Shown: positions 1-10,194, numbered from the stretch's first letter. The stretch: 64,000 nucleotides of DNA from Pedobacter cryoconitis (GCF_001590605.1 NZ_CP014504.1:4588001-4652000); one strand, 5' to 3'. The notes: generated by a model from the sequence alone, not told the origin. Program-made: numbers and translations.

Positions 1-1433
1 CTCAAATGGTTAAAGAGGTTGCTTCTAAAACTGCTGATATTGCAGGTGACGGAACAACTACTGCAACTGTATTGGCTCAGGCGATCGTTACAGCGGGTAT
101 TAAAAACGTTGCTGCTGGTGCAAATCCAATGGATTTGAAACGCGGAATCGATAAAGCGGTTACAGCTATTGTAGCAAACTTAAAAGCTCAGTCTCAAACG
201 GTTGGTGAAGATAACAACAAAATCAAACAGGTTGCGTCTATCTCTGCAAACAATGACGAAGTTATCGGTGCATTGATCGCTGAAGCAATGGGTAAAGTAG
301 GTAAAGATGGTGTAATTACTGTTGAAGAAGCAAAAGGTACTGAAACTGAAGTTAAAACAGTTGAAGGTATGCAATTTGACCGTGGTTACTTATCTCCATA
401 CTTTGTAACTAATGCTGATAAAATGGAAGCGGAATTAGAAAACGCTTACATTTTGATCTATGACAAAAAAATCAGCAACATGAAAGAATTGTTGCCAATT
501 TTAGAGAAACAAGTTCAAACTGGTAAACCATTATTAATCATTGCTGAAGATTTAGATGGTGAAGCTTTAGCTACTTTAGTAGTAAATAAAATCCGTGGTT
601 CTCTGAAAGTTGTTGCTGTTAAAGCTCCAGGTTTTGGTGACCGTAGAAAAGCAATGTTAGAAGATCTTGCTATCTTAACAGGTGGTACTGTAATCTCTGA
701 AGAAAGAGGTTACAAATTAGAGAATGCTGACCTTACTTACTTAGGTACTGCTGAGAAAATCGTTGTTGATAAAGACAATACAACAATTATTAACGGTGCT
801 GGTTCATCTGAGGATATCAAAGCCCGCGTTAACCAGATCAAAGCTCAAATCGAAACTACAACTTCTGATTACGATAAAGAAAAATTACAAGAGCGTTTGG
901 CTAAATTAGCTGGCGGTGTTGCAGTTCTTTACGTAGGTGCAGCTTCTGAAGTAGAGATGAAAGAGAAAAAAGACCGTGTTGATGATGCTTTACATGCAAC
1001 CCGTGCGGCTGTTGAAGAAGGTATCGTTGCTGGTGGTGGTGTTGCTTTCATCCGTGCTATCGAAGCTTTAGAAGGAATGAAAGGATCTAACGAAGACGAA
1101 ACTACTGGTATCGCAATCGTTAAACGTGCTATCGAAGAGCCATTACGTCAAATCTGCCAGAATGCAGGTATTGAAGGTTCTATCGTAGTTCAAAAAGTTA
1201 AAGAAGGTAAAGGTGATTTCGGTTACAATGCCCGTACTGATGTTTATGAAAACTTAATCAGTGCAGGTGTTATCGATCCAACTAAAGTTGGTCGTGTAGC
1301 TTTAGAAAACGCAGCTTCTATCGCAGCGATGTTGTTAACAACTGAGTGCGTATTAGCTGATGATCCTGATGATAATGCAGCAGGTTCTGCTATGCCTCCT
1401 ATGGGTGGCGGTGGAATGGGCGGAATGATGTAA
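1..1433 (+). CDS. groEL: Chaperonin GroEL, 3' part (5' end outside window)
   Basis: ATP-dependent 60-kDa chaperonin that folds cytosolic proteins inside a double ring capped by GroES. The reading frame is already open at the window edge: a Gln codon at 3-5 precedes the Met at 6, so that Met is internal. About 475 residues are visible of a usual 545, so roughly 70 N-terminal residues are missing. The GDGTTTATVLAQAI nucleotide-binding motif, the apical domain and the Gly/Met-rich C-terminal tail ending GGGGMGGMM are all present. The family match is unmistakable. groES would be expected upstream, outside the window. A hairpin terminator follows at 1457-1488. Confidence 0.98.
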   Translation, partial: QMVKEVASKTADIAGDGTTTATVLAQAIVTAGIKNVAAGANPMDLKRGIDKAVTAIVANLKAQSQTVGEDNNKIKQVASISANNDEVIGALIAEAMGKVGKDGVITVEEAKGTETEVKTVEGMQFDRGYLSPYFVTNADKMEAELENAYILIYDKKISNMKELLPILEKQVQTGKPLLIIAEDLDGEALATLVVNKIRGSLKVVAVKAPGFGDRRKAMLEDLAILTGGTVISEERGYKLENADLTYLGTAEKIVVDKDNTTIINGAGSSEDIKARVNQIKAQIETTTSDYDKEKLQERLAKLAGGVAVLYVGAASEVEMKEKKDRVDDALHATRAAVEEGIVAGGGVAFIRAIEALEGMKGSNEDETTGIAIVKRAIEEPLRQICQNAGIEGSIVVQKVKEGKGDFGYNARTDVYENLISAGVIDPTKVGRVALENAASIAAMLLTTECVLADDPDDNAAGSAMPPMGGGGMGGMM

Positions 1434-1456
1434 GTCAATTCTGTTAATCTCCAATT

Positions 1457-1488
1457 AAAACCTCCAGTCTTAAAACTGGAGGTTTTTT
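1457..1488 (+). terminator. Rho-independent terminator after groEL
   Basis: CCTCCAGT and ACTGGAGG form a perfect stem flanked by an A-run before and a T-run after. It lies 24 bases past the groEL stop codon. Confidence 0.9.
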
Positions 1489-1570
1489 ACGTTTTAGAAA
1501 TTTCAATTCGTTGTAAGGCAGGTGTTTGGAAAAATAGATTCTATTTTCTAAATTCATATACCGATACAAT

Positions 1571-4500
1571 ATGAGGAAAATTTTAACTCTCTTTTTCGCT
1601 CTCTTCCTTAGTATTATATCCTTTCATTCCAAAGCTCAGCTGACTCTTGGAACGGTGGATGGAGGACCTTATACGCCAGGATCAAGCATCAGCGCCACTT
1701 TTAATATCGGCGAAAGCAGTTGTATTAAGATTGGTAATACGTTTAGCCTGGTTTTAGTGAATGCTGCCGGGAATGAAACTACAATAGGTACCTATAATGG
1801 GTTCTATTCTACTTTTGTCAACGGAGTTATACCACAGGGCACCTCAGCCGGCATGGGTTATAAATTAAGAATTAAATCTTCAAACCCAGCGTTGAATTCT
1901 GATTTATCAGCAGCTTTTGAAATTAAAGCCGGAACCCCGGTAACAGCTTCTCTTAATGCAGTCGCATCCATCATCAGTCAAAACCCCCGAACTTTTGGCT
2001 CTTGTAATGCTACTGACAATACAAAATATAATTTCACGAATGAATCTACAACTGACCAGGTAACCGCAACAATTAATAATGAATTAAATCCCGGAGCTCC
2101 CATTACACTAACTTACCCTGCTGCTAACAATGTCAATACCTTTACTGCTGGCCTGGCCCATTATACCATATTTGTAAAAGCAAAAAGTCCGGATGGGAAT
2201 ATCGGTACGCAAGCTTATCTGTTAATTAATAACCTGGCAGTAACGGCATTTAGAACAACAAGCGGCAATACAGTCTGTTTTCCTGTCGGATCTTTTGCTT
2301 ATGGAGTGGACGTCAGTAAATCTGATGGTATTGGTGCAAATTTCCCTGGCAATACTTATAAAATCGACTGGGGAGACGGTGACTCCAATGAATATACTTT
2401 TTGTGATATCAAGTCAAATGGCAGTAGTGTACAGCATACTTTCAAGAAGTCCTCTTGCGGGTTGACTTATACGAGCGGCAATCAAGTTACTTACAACGCA
2501 TTCGGAGTTAATGTTGGTGTAAACAGTCCTTATTGCGGACCTATTGGAACGCCTATTTCAACAACAGCCAGAGTTGTTTCCAGACCTGAAAATAAATTCA
2601 ATGCTCCGGCCGTTGTTTGTATTAACGATCCTATAGCTGTAGCTAATCAATCAACTGCCGGACAAAACCCAAATTCAAATTCTTCTGGCTGCACAGATAA
2701 TATCGTTTTTTATACCTGGTATGTTGATGACGTGGAAGTGTATGTAGATAAGCCTGTATCTTTTACACCAGATTTCGTATTTACAACGAAAGGGCCACAT
2801 AAAATACGTCTTTCTGCCAGAAGTGCAGGAAGCTGTCAACCAGAAGATGTTGAACAGACTATTTGTGTGCAGGATCCGCCAAAACCGAGCTTCACCGTTA
2901 CAAATGCGGTAATCTGTTTAACTCCGGGAACGTTAGCACCAGTCAATACTACTGTACTGGACAATACCTGTGTGAATGCCAGTCCTGATTATACCTGGTC
3001 AGTTACTCCAGCGGCAGGGGTAACTTTTGATCCGAAGACCACAAATCCACAATTTAAGTTTGCGCAGATCGGAGTATATACTATAACGCTGGCTGTTAAG
3101 TCCGGAACTTGCACTGTAATTAGCGCCCCGCAGAAAATTGTAGTGAATACACAACCGCAAGCAACTTTATCACCAGATGTTACGCTGTGTGCTACTGGAA
3201 ATTACACTTTTAATCCTACCGCAGGCCCTACACAAACTACGCTGAATGGGACAGCAGAAGAAATCAGCGGAACCTATACATGGGCAGTAACCAGCACAGG
3301 TAATTACACCTTTGTATCGCCCGATGGCCCAAACACCAAATACCCGACGCTGAATTTTGCAGATTATGCGACCTACACAGTAACGCTGACACATACCAAC
3401 AATTGCGGAACTGTAACAAGAACGCAGAAAATCATACTTTCAAAATCACCTAAACCTGAAATAACGACTGTTGCTAACCCGGTTTGTTATAATGCAGCGA
3501 TCAGTTTGACCGGGAATATCATTGATCGTAATCCGAATACCACTTTTGAATGGGTAGGTAATGGAGGTATTTTTTCTGCACCAGATAATTTAATTACAAC
3601 TTATACGCCCACTGCTGCTGAACGCAATGCCGGAGTTGCAACCGTTATATTAAGAGCTCAAACTGGTCTTCCTGCACCTTGTGCGAGTGTCGAAACAAAT
3701 CTTTCGGTACAGATTTACCCTAACAACACAGGCACAAATACGACACAGAATATCTGTTCAGGTCAGGCAGCGTTTCATACGCCTGTATCGAGTGTAACAG
3801 GCAGTACTTTTACCTGGACAGCCGCAAACGCTGATGGACTGGCTACTGGGTTTACAGCATCTGGGTCTGGCCCGATTAATCAGGTCATCACCAATACAAA
3901 CGCAACCACTAATGCCGTAATCATCTATACCATTACACCCAAAAGCAATGGATGTGATGGTGTGCCCTATACTTTTACTGTAACGGTTACCCCTATACCA
4001 GTGGTCACGGCAACCGCAGCTCAACCTGTAATCTGCGGAAATGAAGCTGCCGGAATTACACTGAGTTCCACCATAGCGAATACTCAATATACCTGGACAA
4101 GTACTGCTACTGCAGGTATTAACGGAAATACAAATCAAGCCGTTCCAATTGCGGTCTCTGCTATCCAGGATATTTTAGTGAACAGCGGTGCGGTGCAAGG
4201 CACTGTGACTTATATTATCACTCCGGTTTCTACTACCGGCTGCCAGGGGACACCAATTACTCTTGTTGTCAAGGTTGATGCAGCAATTACAATTGCCAAT
4301 GCCGGGCCTGCACAAACTTTATGCGCCAAAACAGTGACATCGCTTGCCGGAAATACTCCTAAAGCAGGGGAAACAGGGCAATGGTCTGTAGTTTCAGGAA
4401 CATTGGTAATTGCTGATCCATCAAATCCACAGACACAGGTCACCGGGCTTACCCCAGGCCAGGCTTACGTATTAAAATGGACCATCAGAGGTGCCGCAAA

Positions 4501-6952
4501 TTGTACACCAACAGCGTCAGAAGTCACGATTAACAACCTTTTGCCAATCAGCAATACCATTACCAGCAGCAGTACTGAAGTTTGCTACGGACAAACGATT
4601 GACATCAATGGCGATATGCCAACTGGCGGAACCGGGACTTATACTTATCTCTGGGAAAGCAGCGCAGACAATGGAGTTACATGGAATGTGATCAGTGGTG
4701 AGACTTTCAAAGATTTAAATTTCAAACTCTTAACGACTTTAAGCTTCCGCAGAACGGTAACCAGTGGTCCCTGCCCTATGCTCAGCAATGTAATTCACGT
4801 GATCGCACAGCCACCAATCGGCAATAATACAATAGCTGCCGATCAAACGATCTGTACCGGATTAATCCCTGCTGCATTGACTGGCAGCACACCTACCGGA
4901 GCTGATGGTCATTTTAATTATCAGTGGCAATCCAGTCCTGATGATGCTGTATGGACGGATATTAGCGGCGCTGTATTTTCAGGTTATACGCCTCTGGCTT
5001 TGACAAATACCACTTTTTACAGACGTATAGTAAGTACACAAGCTTGTAACGGAGCTTTACAAAGTATCAGTCCTTCGGTAAAAATCACAGTCAAACCAAA
5101 TGCGAAAGCTGAATATACTTTCACAGCAGATAATGGCTGTATTCCCTTTGTTTTAAATATAACAGCTGTTCCCTATCCTGACCGTAATGCTACTTATACC
5201 TGGTATGCTGACGGTGTGCAAATCGGAACAGGCAGTGATTTTCCCGGTTATACGATCAAAGTCAGCAATACTACTGTGGTGATCAAACTCGTAGTGACCA
5301 GCAGCCTGGGCTGTACACAGGATGAATTCAGCCATAACTTTAGTACGATTGAGAATGTTTTGCCTGCTTTTACCCAAAGTGCAACGGAGGGTTGCGGCCC
5401 GCTGAAAGTCAACTTTATCAATACTTCTACTTCTCTGACCAATGCGACTTTTTTCTGGGATTTTGGAAATGGGGTAACTACGACACAGGTAATGCCCGGA
5501 CAAGTTACCTTCCAGCCAGATCCGCTGGGCAAGGATACGACCTATAAAGTTTCGCTGACTGCGACCACTTCATGCGGAAATGTCACCGTGGTTTCGGGCG
5601 TATTTGTAAAGGCCAGACCCATTGCTTTATTTTCACCTGATAAAACGGTAGGCTGCTCTCCTATGAAGGTAACTTTCAGCAATACTTCTCCCGGAGGGAC
5701 CAATACCTATTATTATGATTTCGGAGACGGGACATTGCTAACCAAAAATGACAAATCACCAGTAGAACATACCTACACTACTGGTGCTGTTAAAGATTAC
5801 GTGGTAAAAATGGTTGCCCAGAATGAGTGCGGACGGGAAGAGACGTCTTATACGATCCGGGTATCTCCGAATACCATTTTACCAGAACTGGTTGTAAATG
5901 CAGATGAAAAAGAAGGTTGTGCACCTTTAAAGGTTAACTTTTATAACAATAGTAAAGGAGCAAGCAGTTTTCAATATGATTTTGGAGATGGAACTACTTT
6001 GGTTACCAGGTCTGCGCCTGAAGTTGTGACGCATACTTTTACTACTTCAGGAACATTTACAGTGAAGCTGACAGCTTCAAACGGATGTTCGGACACCACA
6101 ACTACCGAAACTATTAAAGTACTTCCTCAGCCAGTTGTAGCCTTTACCGGTGACATGCTACTGGGCTGCCCCGGACTTGTTGTACAATTTAAAAATACCA
6201 GCAGTGGTGGAATCAGTTATTTATGGGACTTTGGAGATGGAACGACATCTGCCGAATTTGAGCCCAAACATACTTTTGATGGTAGCAAGGAATTTTATAC
6301 AGTTACCTTAACGGCGACGAATACCTTAGGCTGTTCCAATGCTTCGGTATTGACTGATTATATCCACATTGTCCCTCCTCCTGTTGCCCGCTTTAATGTC
6401 TCTCCTGCCACAGTAATTAACATTCCGGATTATACTTTCCGGTTTGAGGACGAGAGTACCGGGAACCCATTAGTGTGGTTCTGGGATTTTGGGGATAAAC
6501 AAACGTCAATCCTGAAAAGCCCTTCTCATACTTACCTGGATACAGGAACTTATGTAGTTACCTTAAGGGTAACCAATCAGCAAGGCTGCTTTGCTACCAC
6601 CTTCAAAAAAGTTTCTATAGTTGGCGTACCCGGTTATTTATTTCTGCCCAACTCCTTTTTGCCCGGTAGCGAGACGCCCGAACTCCGGATTTATAAGGCT
6701 AAAGGATCTGGAATTAAAAACTGGCGGATGAGTATCTTTAATAAATGGGGACAAGACTTATGGGAAACAACCAAGCTCGACGAAGGCCGGCCAGTTGAAG
6801 GCTGGGACGGATCATTCAAAGGAGAGCCAGCCCCGCAAGGCGTATATTTTTGGAAGATTGATGTCGAGTTCATTAATGGCATGGAATGGAAAGGGATGAC
6901 TTACGATTCTTCAGCACCGAAAAGAACAGGAATTATCCACTTGATTAGATAA
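1571..6952 (+). CDS. PKD-repeat giant surface protein with T9SS type B sorting domain
   Basis: Secreted or surface adhesin-like protein of 1793 residues. A signal peptide is clear (MRKILTLFFALFLS, probable cleavage after KAQ near residue 23). The body is rich in Thr, Asn and Val and carries PKD/Ig-like folds. WDFG or DFGDGT PKD signatures are visible near residues 1295, 1382, 1470, 1552 and 1638, with an early DWGDGD near 265. The last ~100 residues (from about 1690: FLPNSF, IFNKWGQ, WDGSFKGEPAPQGVYFWKI) match the gliding-motility-associated C-terminal domain (CHU_C), the type B signal for type IX secretion. The gene for a PorP/SprF protein starts 6 bases downstream, as with SprB-SprF pairs. 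The ligand is not predictable. Confidence 0.93.
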   Translation: MRKILTLFFALFLSIISFHSKAQLTLGTVDGGPYTPGSSISATFNIGESSCIKIGNTFSLVLVNAAGNETTIGTYNGFYSTFVNGVIPQGTSAGMGYKLRIKSSNPALNSDLSAAFEIKAGTPVTASLNAVASIISQNPRTFGSCNATDNTKYNFTNESTTDQVTATINNELNPGAPITLTYPAANNVNTFTAGLAHYTIFVKAKSPDGNIGTQAYLLINNLAVTAFRTTSGNTVCFPVGSFAYGVDVSKSDGIGANFPGNTYKIDWGDGDSNEYTFCDIKSNGSSVQHTFKKSSCGLTYTSGNQVTYNAFGVNVGVNSPYCGPIGTPISTTARVVSRPENKFNAPAVVCINDPIAVANQSTAGQNPNSNSSGCTDNIVFYTWYVDDVEVYVDKPVSFTPDFVFTTKGPHKIRLSARSAGSCQPEDVEQTICVQDPPKPSFTVTNAVICLTPGTLAPVNTTVLDNTCVNASPDYTWSVTPAAGVTFDPKTTNPQFKFAQIGVYTITLAVKSGTCTVISAPQKIVVNTQPQATLSPDVTLCATGNYTFNPTAGPTQTTLNGTAEEISGTYTWAVTSTGNYTFVSPDGPNTKYPTLNFADYATYTVTLTHTNNCGTVTRTQKIILSKSPKPEITTVANPVCYNAAISLTGNIIDRNPNTTFEWVGNGGIFSAPDNLITTYTPTAAERNAGVATVILRAQTGLPAPCASVETNLSVQIYPNNTGTNTTQNICSGQAAFHTPVSSVTGSTFTWTAANADGLATGFTASGSGPINQVITNTNATTNAVIIYTITPKSNGCDGVPYTFTVTVTPIPVVTATAAQPVICGNEAAGITLSSTIANTQYTWTSTATAGINGNTNQAVPIAVSAIQDILVNSGAVQGTVTYIITPVSTTGCQGTPITLVVKVDAAITIANAGPAQTLCAKTVTSLAGNTPKAGETGQWSVVSGTLVIADPSNPQTQVTGLTPGQAYVLKWTIRGAANCTPTASEVTINNLLPISNTITSSSTEVCYGQTIDINGDMPTGGTGTYTYLWESSADNGVTWNVISGETFKDLNFKLLTTLSFRRTVTSGPCPMLSNVIHVIAQPPIGNNTIAADQTICTGLIPAALTGSTPTGADGHFNYQWQSSPDDAVWTDISGAVFSGYTPLALTNTTFYRRIVSTQACNGALQSISPSVKITVKPNAKAEYTFTADNGCIPFVLNITAVPYPDRNATYTWYADGVQIGTGSDFPGYTIKVSNTTVVIKLVVTSSLGCTQDEFSHNFSTIENVLPAFTQSATEGCGPLKVNFINTSTSLTNATFFWDFGNGVTTTQVMPGQVTFQPDPLGKDTTYKVSLTATTSCGNVTVVSGVFVKARPIALFSPDKTVGCSPMKVTFSNTSPGGTNTYYYDFGDGTLLTKNDKSPVEHTYTTGAVKDYVVKMVAQNECGREETSYTIRVSPNTILPELVVNADEKEGCAPLKVNFYNNSKGASSFQYDFGDGTTLVTRSAPEVVTHTFTTSGTFTVKLTASNGCSDTTTTETIKVLPQPVVAFTGDMLLGCPGLVVQFKNTSSGGISYLWDFGDGTTSAEFEPKHTFDGSKEFYTVTLTATNTLGCSNASVLTDYIHIVPPPVARFNVSPATVINIPDYTFRFEDESTGNPLVWFWDFGDKQTSILKSPSHTYLDTGTYVVTLRVTNQQGCFATTFKKVSIVGVPGYLFLPNSFLPGSETPELRIYKAKGSGIKNWRMSIFNKWGQDLWETTKLDEGRPVEGWDGSFKGEPAPQGVYFWKIDVEFINGMEWKGMTYDSSAPKRTGIIHLIR

Positions 6953-6958
6953 AGGAAT

Positions 6959-7987
6959 ATGAAACTGAGATCAACCTACATTTTGCTGCTATGCATGTTT
7001 GCCAGATCAATTGCTGCATTGGGTCAGGACCATATTTACTCCCAGTTTTTTAATGCGCCATTATATCTTAATCCCTCCTTAACAGGGCAGTTTGAAGGTG
7101 ATTTCAGGATGAATATGATTTACCGGAACCAGTGGACTGGATTGAATGGTACGCTTTCTTATATCAATGCATCCGCCGATTTGAATATTCCCCATTTTGG
7201 AGGTGGAGTTGGTTTACAATTTAACCGCAGTTCTGAGGGCACTGCCTTTCTGGTCAAAAACAATATTGCAGCGACTTATTCTTATAGTGTAGGTACAGAT
7301 GATTTCGTATTGTCCTTCGGTATTCAGGCTGGGTTCACTAACAGGCAGATCGACTGGAATAAACTGGTTTTTTCCGACCAGATTGATAACCGGCTCGGTT
7401 ATATTCCAGGAAGTATCAGCGCGGCACAGCTACCCAGTCAGGCCAGTAAATTTTTCTTTGATCCTGCCGCAGGAGTCAACCTGGTGTACGGAAATTTCAT
7501 GACTGGTGTTGCCGCTCATCATATTAACCAGCCGGACGAGTCTTTTAGTGGTGCACAGGCAAAACTACCAATGCGGCTTACCGGTTATGCCAGTTACAGA
7601 ATCGCGCTTACCCAGAATTATACCTATGGCGTAGACGATGCGTCTTATGTGATTCCTTCCGTCGTCTATTACAAGCAGGGAAATGTGTCTTCGATGAGTG
7701 CCGGGGCACAGTTTAAGCATAAAGGGCTTAATTCAGGTCTTTGGTACCGCACCGCTGGTGAAGGCGGCCCGGACGCAATCGTAGTTTCCCTGATCTTCGA
7801 TATCTTTACCGGACGCGAAAACGGGGAGAAGTTAAGAGTAGGTATCAGTCATGATGCGACCACTTCAAAAATAAACTATACCAATACCAACGGGACAACG
7901 GAAGCTAGTATTGGTTATCAAAAGTATTTCCCCAATAGTTCCAGCTTTAACAAGTTCAATGGCTTAAGGTGTTATGACTTCTATTAA
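6959..7987 (+). CDS. PorP/SprF family type IX secretion outer-membrane protein
   Basis: Outer-membrane beta-barrel of the PorP/SprF family, 342 residues. A signal peptide ends near ALGQ (residue 23), followed by the family's hallmark start DHIYSQFFNAPLYLNPSLTG. In Flavobacterium, SprF is needed for secretion or anchoring of the type B CTD adhesin SprB. The gene begins only 6 bases after the PKD protein, so the two are almost certainly one operon and a cargo-dedicated translocation/attachment pair. The core T9SS motor genes are not in this window. Confidence 0.93.
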   Translation: MKLRSTYILLLCMFARSIAALGQDHIYSQFFNAPLYLNPSLTGQFEGDFRMNMIYRNQWTGLNGTLSYINASADLNIPHFGGGVGLQFNRSSEGTAFLVKNNIAATYSYSVGTDDFVLSFGIQAGFTNRQIDWNKLVFSDQIDNRLGYIPGSISAAQLPSQASKFFFDPAAGVNLVYGNFMTGVAAHHINQPDESFSGAQAKLPMRLTGYASYRIALTQNYTYGVDDASYVIPSVVYYKQGNVSSMSAGAQFKHKGLNSGLWYRTAGEGGPDAIVVSLIFDIFTGRENGEKLRVGISHDATTSKINYTNTNGTTEASIGYQKYFPNSSSFNKFNGLRCYDFY

Positions 7988-8065
7988 AACCTTCCACTAT
8001 CCTGCGTTCTTTCATTATCTTTAAAAAGATTAAAACTTTTACGCGAATTTCATCTTTTGGATACC

Positions 8066-8722
8066 ATGGAAGAATTTATTGAAGGCAACCATTTTTTAAC
8101 CCAAAGCGAGGTATATAAATTTTTACTGACCATATTATTGTGTGGGCTTATTGGTATTGAGCGCGAATTAAGAGCCAAACAAGCCGGATTAAAAACGATG
8201 ATCATGATTGGCCTTGGCTCTACCCTTTTTACTATTTTATCTATTAAAATTGGTACAGGAAGTTATGACCGTATTGCTTCTAACATTGTAACCGGAATCG
8301 GCTTTCTGGGTGCGGGTGTAATCTTCAAAGAGGAAAACAGGGTCAGAGGATTAACCACTGCCTGTGTAATCTGGATTGTGGCTGCGATAGGTATGGCTGT
8401 AGGTGCTGGTTATTCTGAGCAATCTATCGGTGTAACCATCGTTGTTTTACTTGCACTTATTTTCTTCCCTTACGTAGAAGAATTCGTGCAAAACCGCTCC
8501 TCTTCAAGAGAATATAGGATTGTAAAGAAATACGAGAATGAAGGACTGGACAGCTACGAAGAACATTTTAAAATTGCGCGTTTAAAATTAAGCCGTGGTC
8601 AGCAGCGTATGTCTGATGGGATTATCAGCGGAACATGGACTGCAGTAGGCTCACCCAAAAACCATAAGCTATTTGTCGATCATATGTTACAAGATGAAAA
8701 AATTCTTGAATTTCAGTTCTAA
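8066..8722 (+). CDS. MgtC/SapB family membrane protein
   Basis: Inner-membrane protein of about 218 residues with four to five hydrophobic segments in the first 140 residues. It carries the family's conserved stretch GIERELRAKQAGLKT (after the first TM) and the Gly-rich GIGFLGAGVIF, followed by a hydrophilic C-terminal part. Family members are linked to growth in low Mg2+ and to F1Fo or membrane-potential control, but the role in free-living Bacteroidota is unproven. I chose the ATG at 8066 over an in-frame TTG at 8057, because the TTG lies in a CTTTTG run that resembles promoter sequence. It is transcribed alone. Confidence 0.88.
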   Translation: MEEFIEGNHFLTQSEVYKFLLTILLCGLIGIERELRAKQAGLKTMIMIGLGSTLFTILSIKIGTGSYDRIASNIVTGIGFLGAGVIFKEENRVRGLTTACVIWIVAAIGMAVGAGYSEQSIGVTIVVLLALIFFPYVEEFVQNRSSSREYRIVKKYENEGLDSYEEHFKIARLKLSRGQQRMSDGIISGTWTAVGSPKNHKLFVDHMLQDEKILEFQF

Positions 8723-8748
8723 CCTCCTATAATTCATCTTAAACTATT

Positions 8749-8756
8749 TAGCTTTG
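8749..8756 (+). promoter_or_regulatory. TAnnTTTG -7 box, 4 nt before the sdaA start codon
   Basis: TAGCTTTG matches the Bacteroidota -7 consensus TAnnTTTG exactly. Only TATC separates it from the ATG at 8761, so transcription would begin at or within a few bases of the start codon (leaderless mRNA). No convincing -33 TTG element is visible. Confidence 0.6.
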
Positions 8757-8760
8757 TATC

Positions 8761-10188
8761 ATGCATAGAGAACAAATCTCCGTATTTGATATTTTTAAGA
8801 TCGGGATAGGCCCCTCGAGTTCACATACCCTTGGTCCCTGGAGGGCTGCCCAGCAGTTTACGGCTTCATTAGCTAACAAAGGCCTTTTGAGTGGTGTTGA
8901 ACAGGTAAAAATATTGCTATATGGATCTCTTGCAAAGACAGGTCATGGTCACGGCACTGACATTGCTATTTTATTGGGGATGATGGGTGCGGATCCGGTG
9001 ACTTTTGATGTCAACGCGATCGATTCTACAGTTGCAGCGATTAAAGCTGACCAACAGTTATTGTTAGGTGGCAGTCATCAGATCACTTTTGACTATACAG
9101 ATGATTTAATTTTCCTTTATAAAGAGAGTTTACCTTTTCACCCGAATGCTGTAACTTTCCAGGCCTTCCTGACGAACGGCAGCGCATTTTCTGAAACCTA
9201 CTATTCTATTGGTGGTGGTTTTGTAGTTAAAGAAGGTGAGACAGGTGGAGATAAAGAGCAGGTGGAGCTTCCTTTCCCAGTTGAAGTTGCGGGAGATTTA
9301 TTACACTGGTGCTTAACTACTGGCTTAAAAGTTTCTGAAGTCGTGATGGAAAATGAACTGATGTGGCGTACAGAAGCGGAAACTAAAAAGGGTATGCTCC
9401 AGCATTTCAGAGTGATGAAAGAATGTACTTTCCGTGGTTGCCATACTGGTGGGTTTTTACCCGGAGGATTAAATGTTGGCCGCAGAGCAGCAGCCTTAAA
9501 TAAAAGGCTGATTGGCGACAGAACCTATACAGATTACGAAAGCTGGATTCAAGCTATCAGAGCTGGCGGAAATAGTTTCAACTATACCTTAGACTGGGTG
9601 AGTTGTTTTGCTTTGGCTGTGAATGAAGAAAATGCATCATTCGGCCGCGTAGTAACAGCTCCGACCAATGGTGCTGCAGGTGTGATTCCGGCGGTATTAC
9701 AATATTATATTGCTTTTTGTGATGGCTTTGAGGAAGAAAAAATTACCCAATTCATTGCCTGTGCATCTGAAATTGGAAGTATTTTCAAAAAAGGAGCAAC
9801 GATATCGGCAGCAATGGGTGGCTGTCAGGCAGAGATTGGCGTTTCTTCTGCCATGGCTGCAGCTGCATTAACAGAGTGTATGGGCGGTTCTCAGCGACAG
9901 GTGATGATGGCTGCAGAAATTGCCATGGAACATCATTTAGGTTTAACGTGCGACCCTATTGGCGGTCTGGTTCAGATTCCTTGCATAGAACGGAATACCA
10001 TGGGTGCAATTAAGGCAATTACTGCAAGTCAGCTGGCTTTGCAGAGTAACCCGGATAAGGCAAAGGTAAGTTTAGGCGCAGTTGTCAACACGATGTGGGA
10101 AACTGCACTGGATATGAACTCAAAATATAAAGAAACTTCTGATGGTGGTTTAGCAACCAACATTCCAATCAGCTTACCTGAGTGTTAA
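8761..10188 (+). CDS. sdaA: L-serine ammonia-lyase, single-chain iron-sulfur form
   Basis: Cytosolic enzyme that deaminates L-serine to pyruvate and ammonia using a 4Fe-4S cluster. The 475-residue chain joins the beta domain (SVFDIFKIGIGPSSSHT near residues 8-23) to the alpha domain, as in the single-chain form (usual length about 455-475). Probable cluster cysteines are in GGCQAEIGV, GLTCDPIGG and IPCIERN. It is monocistronic and is preceded by a -7 box only 4 nt from the ATG. Confidence 0.95.
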   Translation: MHREQISVFDIFKIGIGPSSSHTLGPWRAAQQFTASLANKGLLSGVEQVKILLYGSLAKTGHGHGTDIAILLGMMGADPVTFDVNAIDSTVAAIKADQQLLLGGSHQITFDYTDDLIFLYKESLPFHPNAVTFQAFLTNGSAFSETYYSIGGGFVVKEGETGGDKEQVELPFPVEVAGDLLHWCLTTGLKVSEVVMENELMWRTEAETKKGMLQHFRVMKECTFRGCHTGGFLPGGLNVGRRAAALNKRLIGDRTYTDYESWIQAIRAGGNSFNYTLDWVSCFALAVNEENASFGRVVTAPTNGAAGVIPAVLQYYIAFCDGFEEEKITQFIACASEIGSIFKKGATISAAMGGCQAEIGVSSAMAAAALTECMGGSQRQVMMAAEIAMEHHLGLTCDPIGGLVQIPCIERNTMGAIKAITASQLALQSNPDKAKVSLGAVVNTMWETALDMNSKYKETSDGGLATNIPISLPEC

Positions 10189-10194
10189 TTATAG

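Noticed and set aside
3758..4138. Antisense open frames within the PKD gene and elsewhere
   Set aside because: They show no family signature, biased composition and no start context. They are shadows of strong coding frames on the other strand.
5980..6520. Recent internal duplication of PKD repeats
   Set aside because: The PKD units share only short signatures (WDFGDGT) and are otherwise diverged, so they are ancient domain copies.
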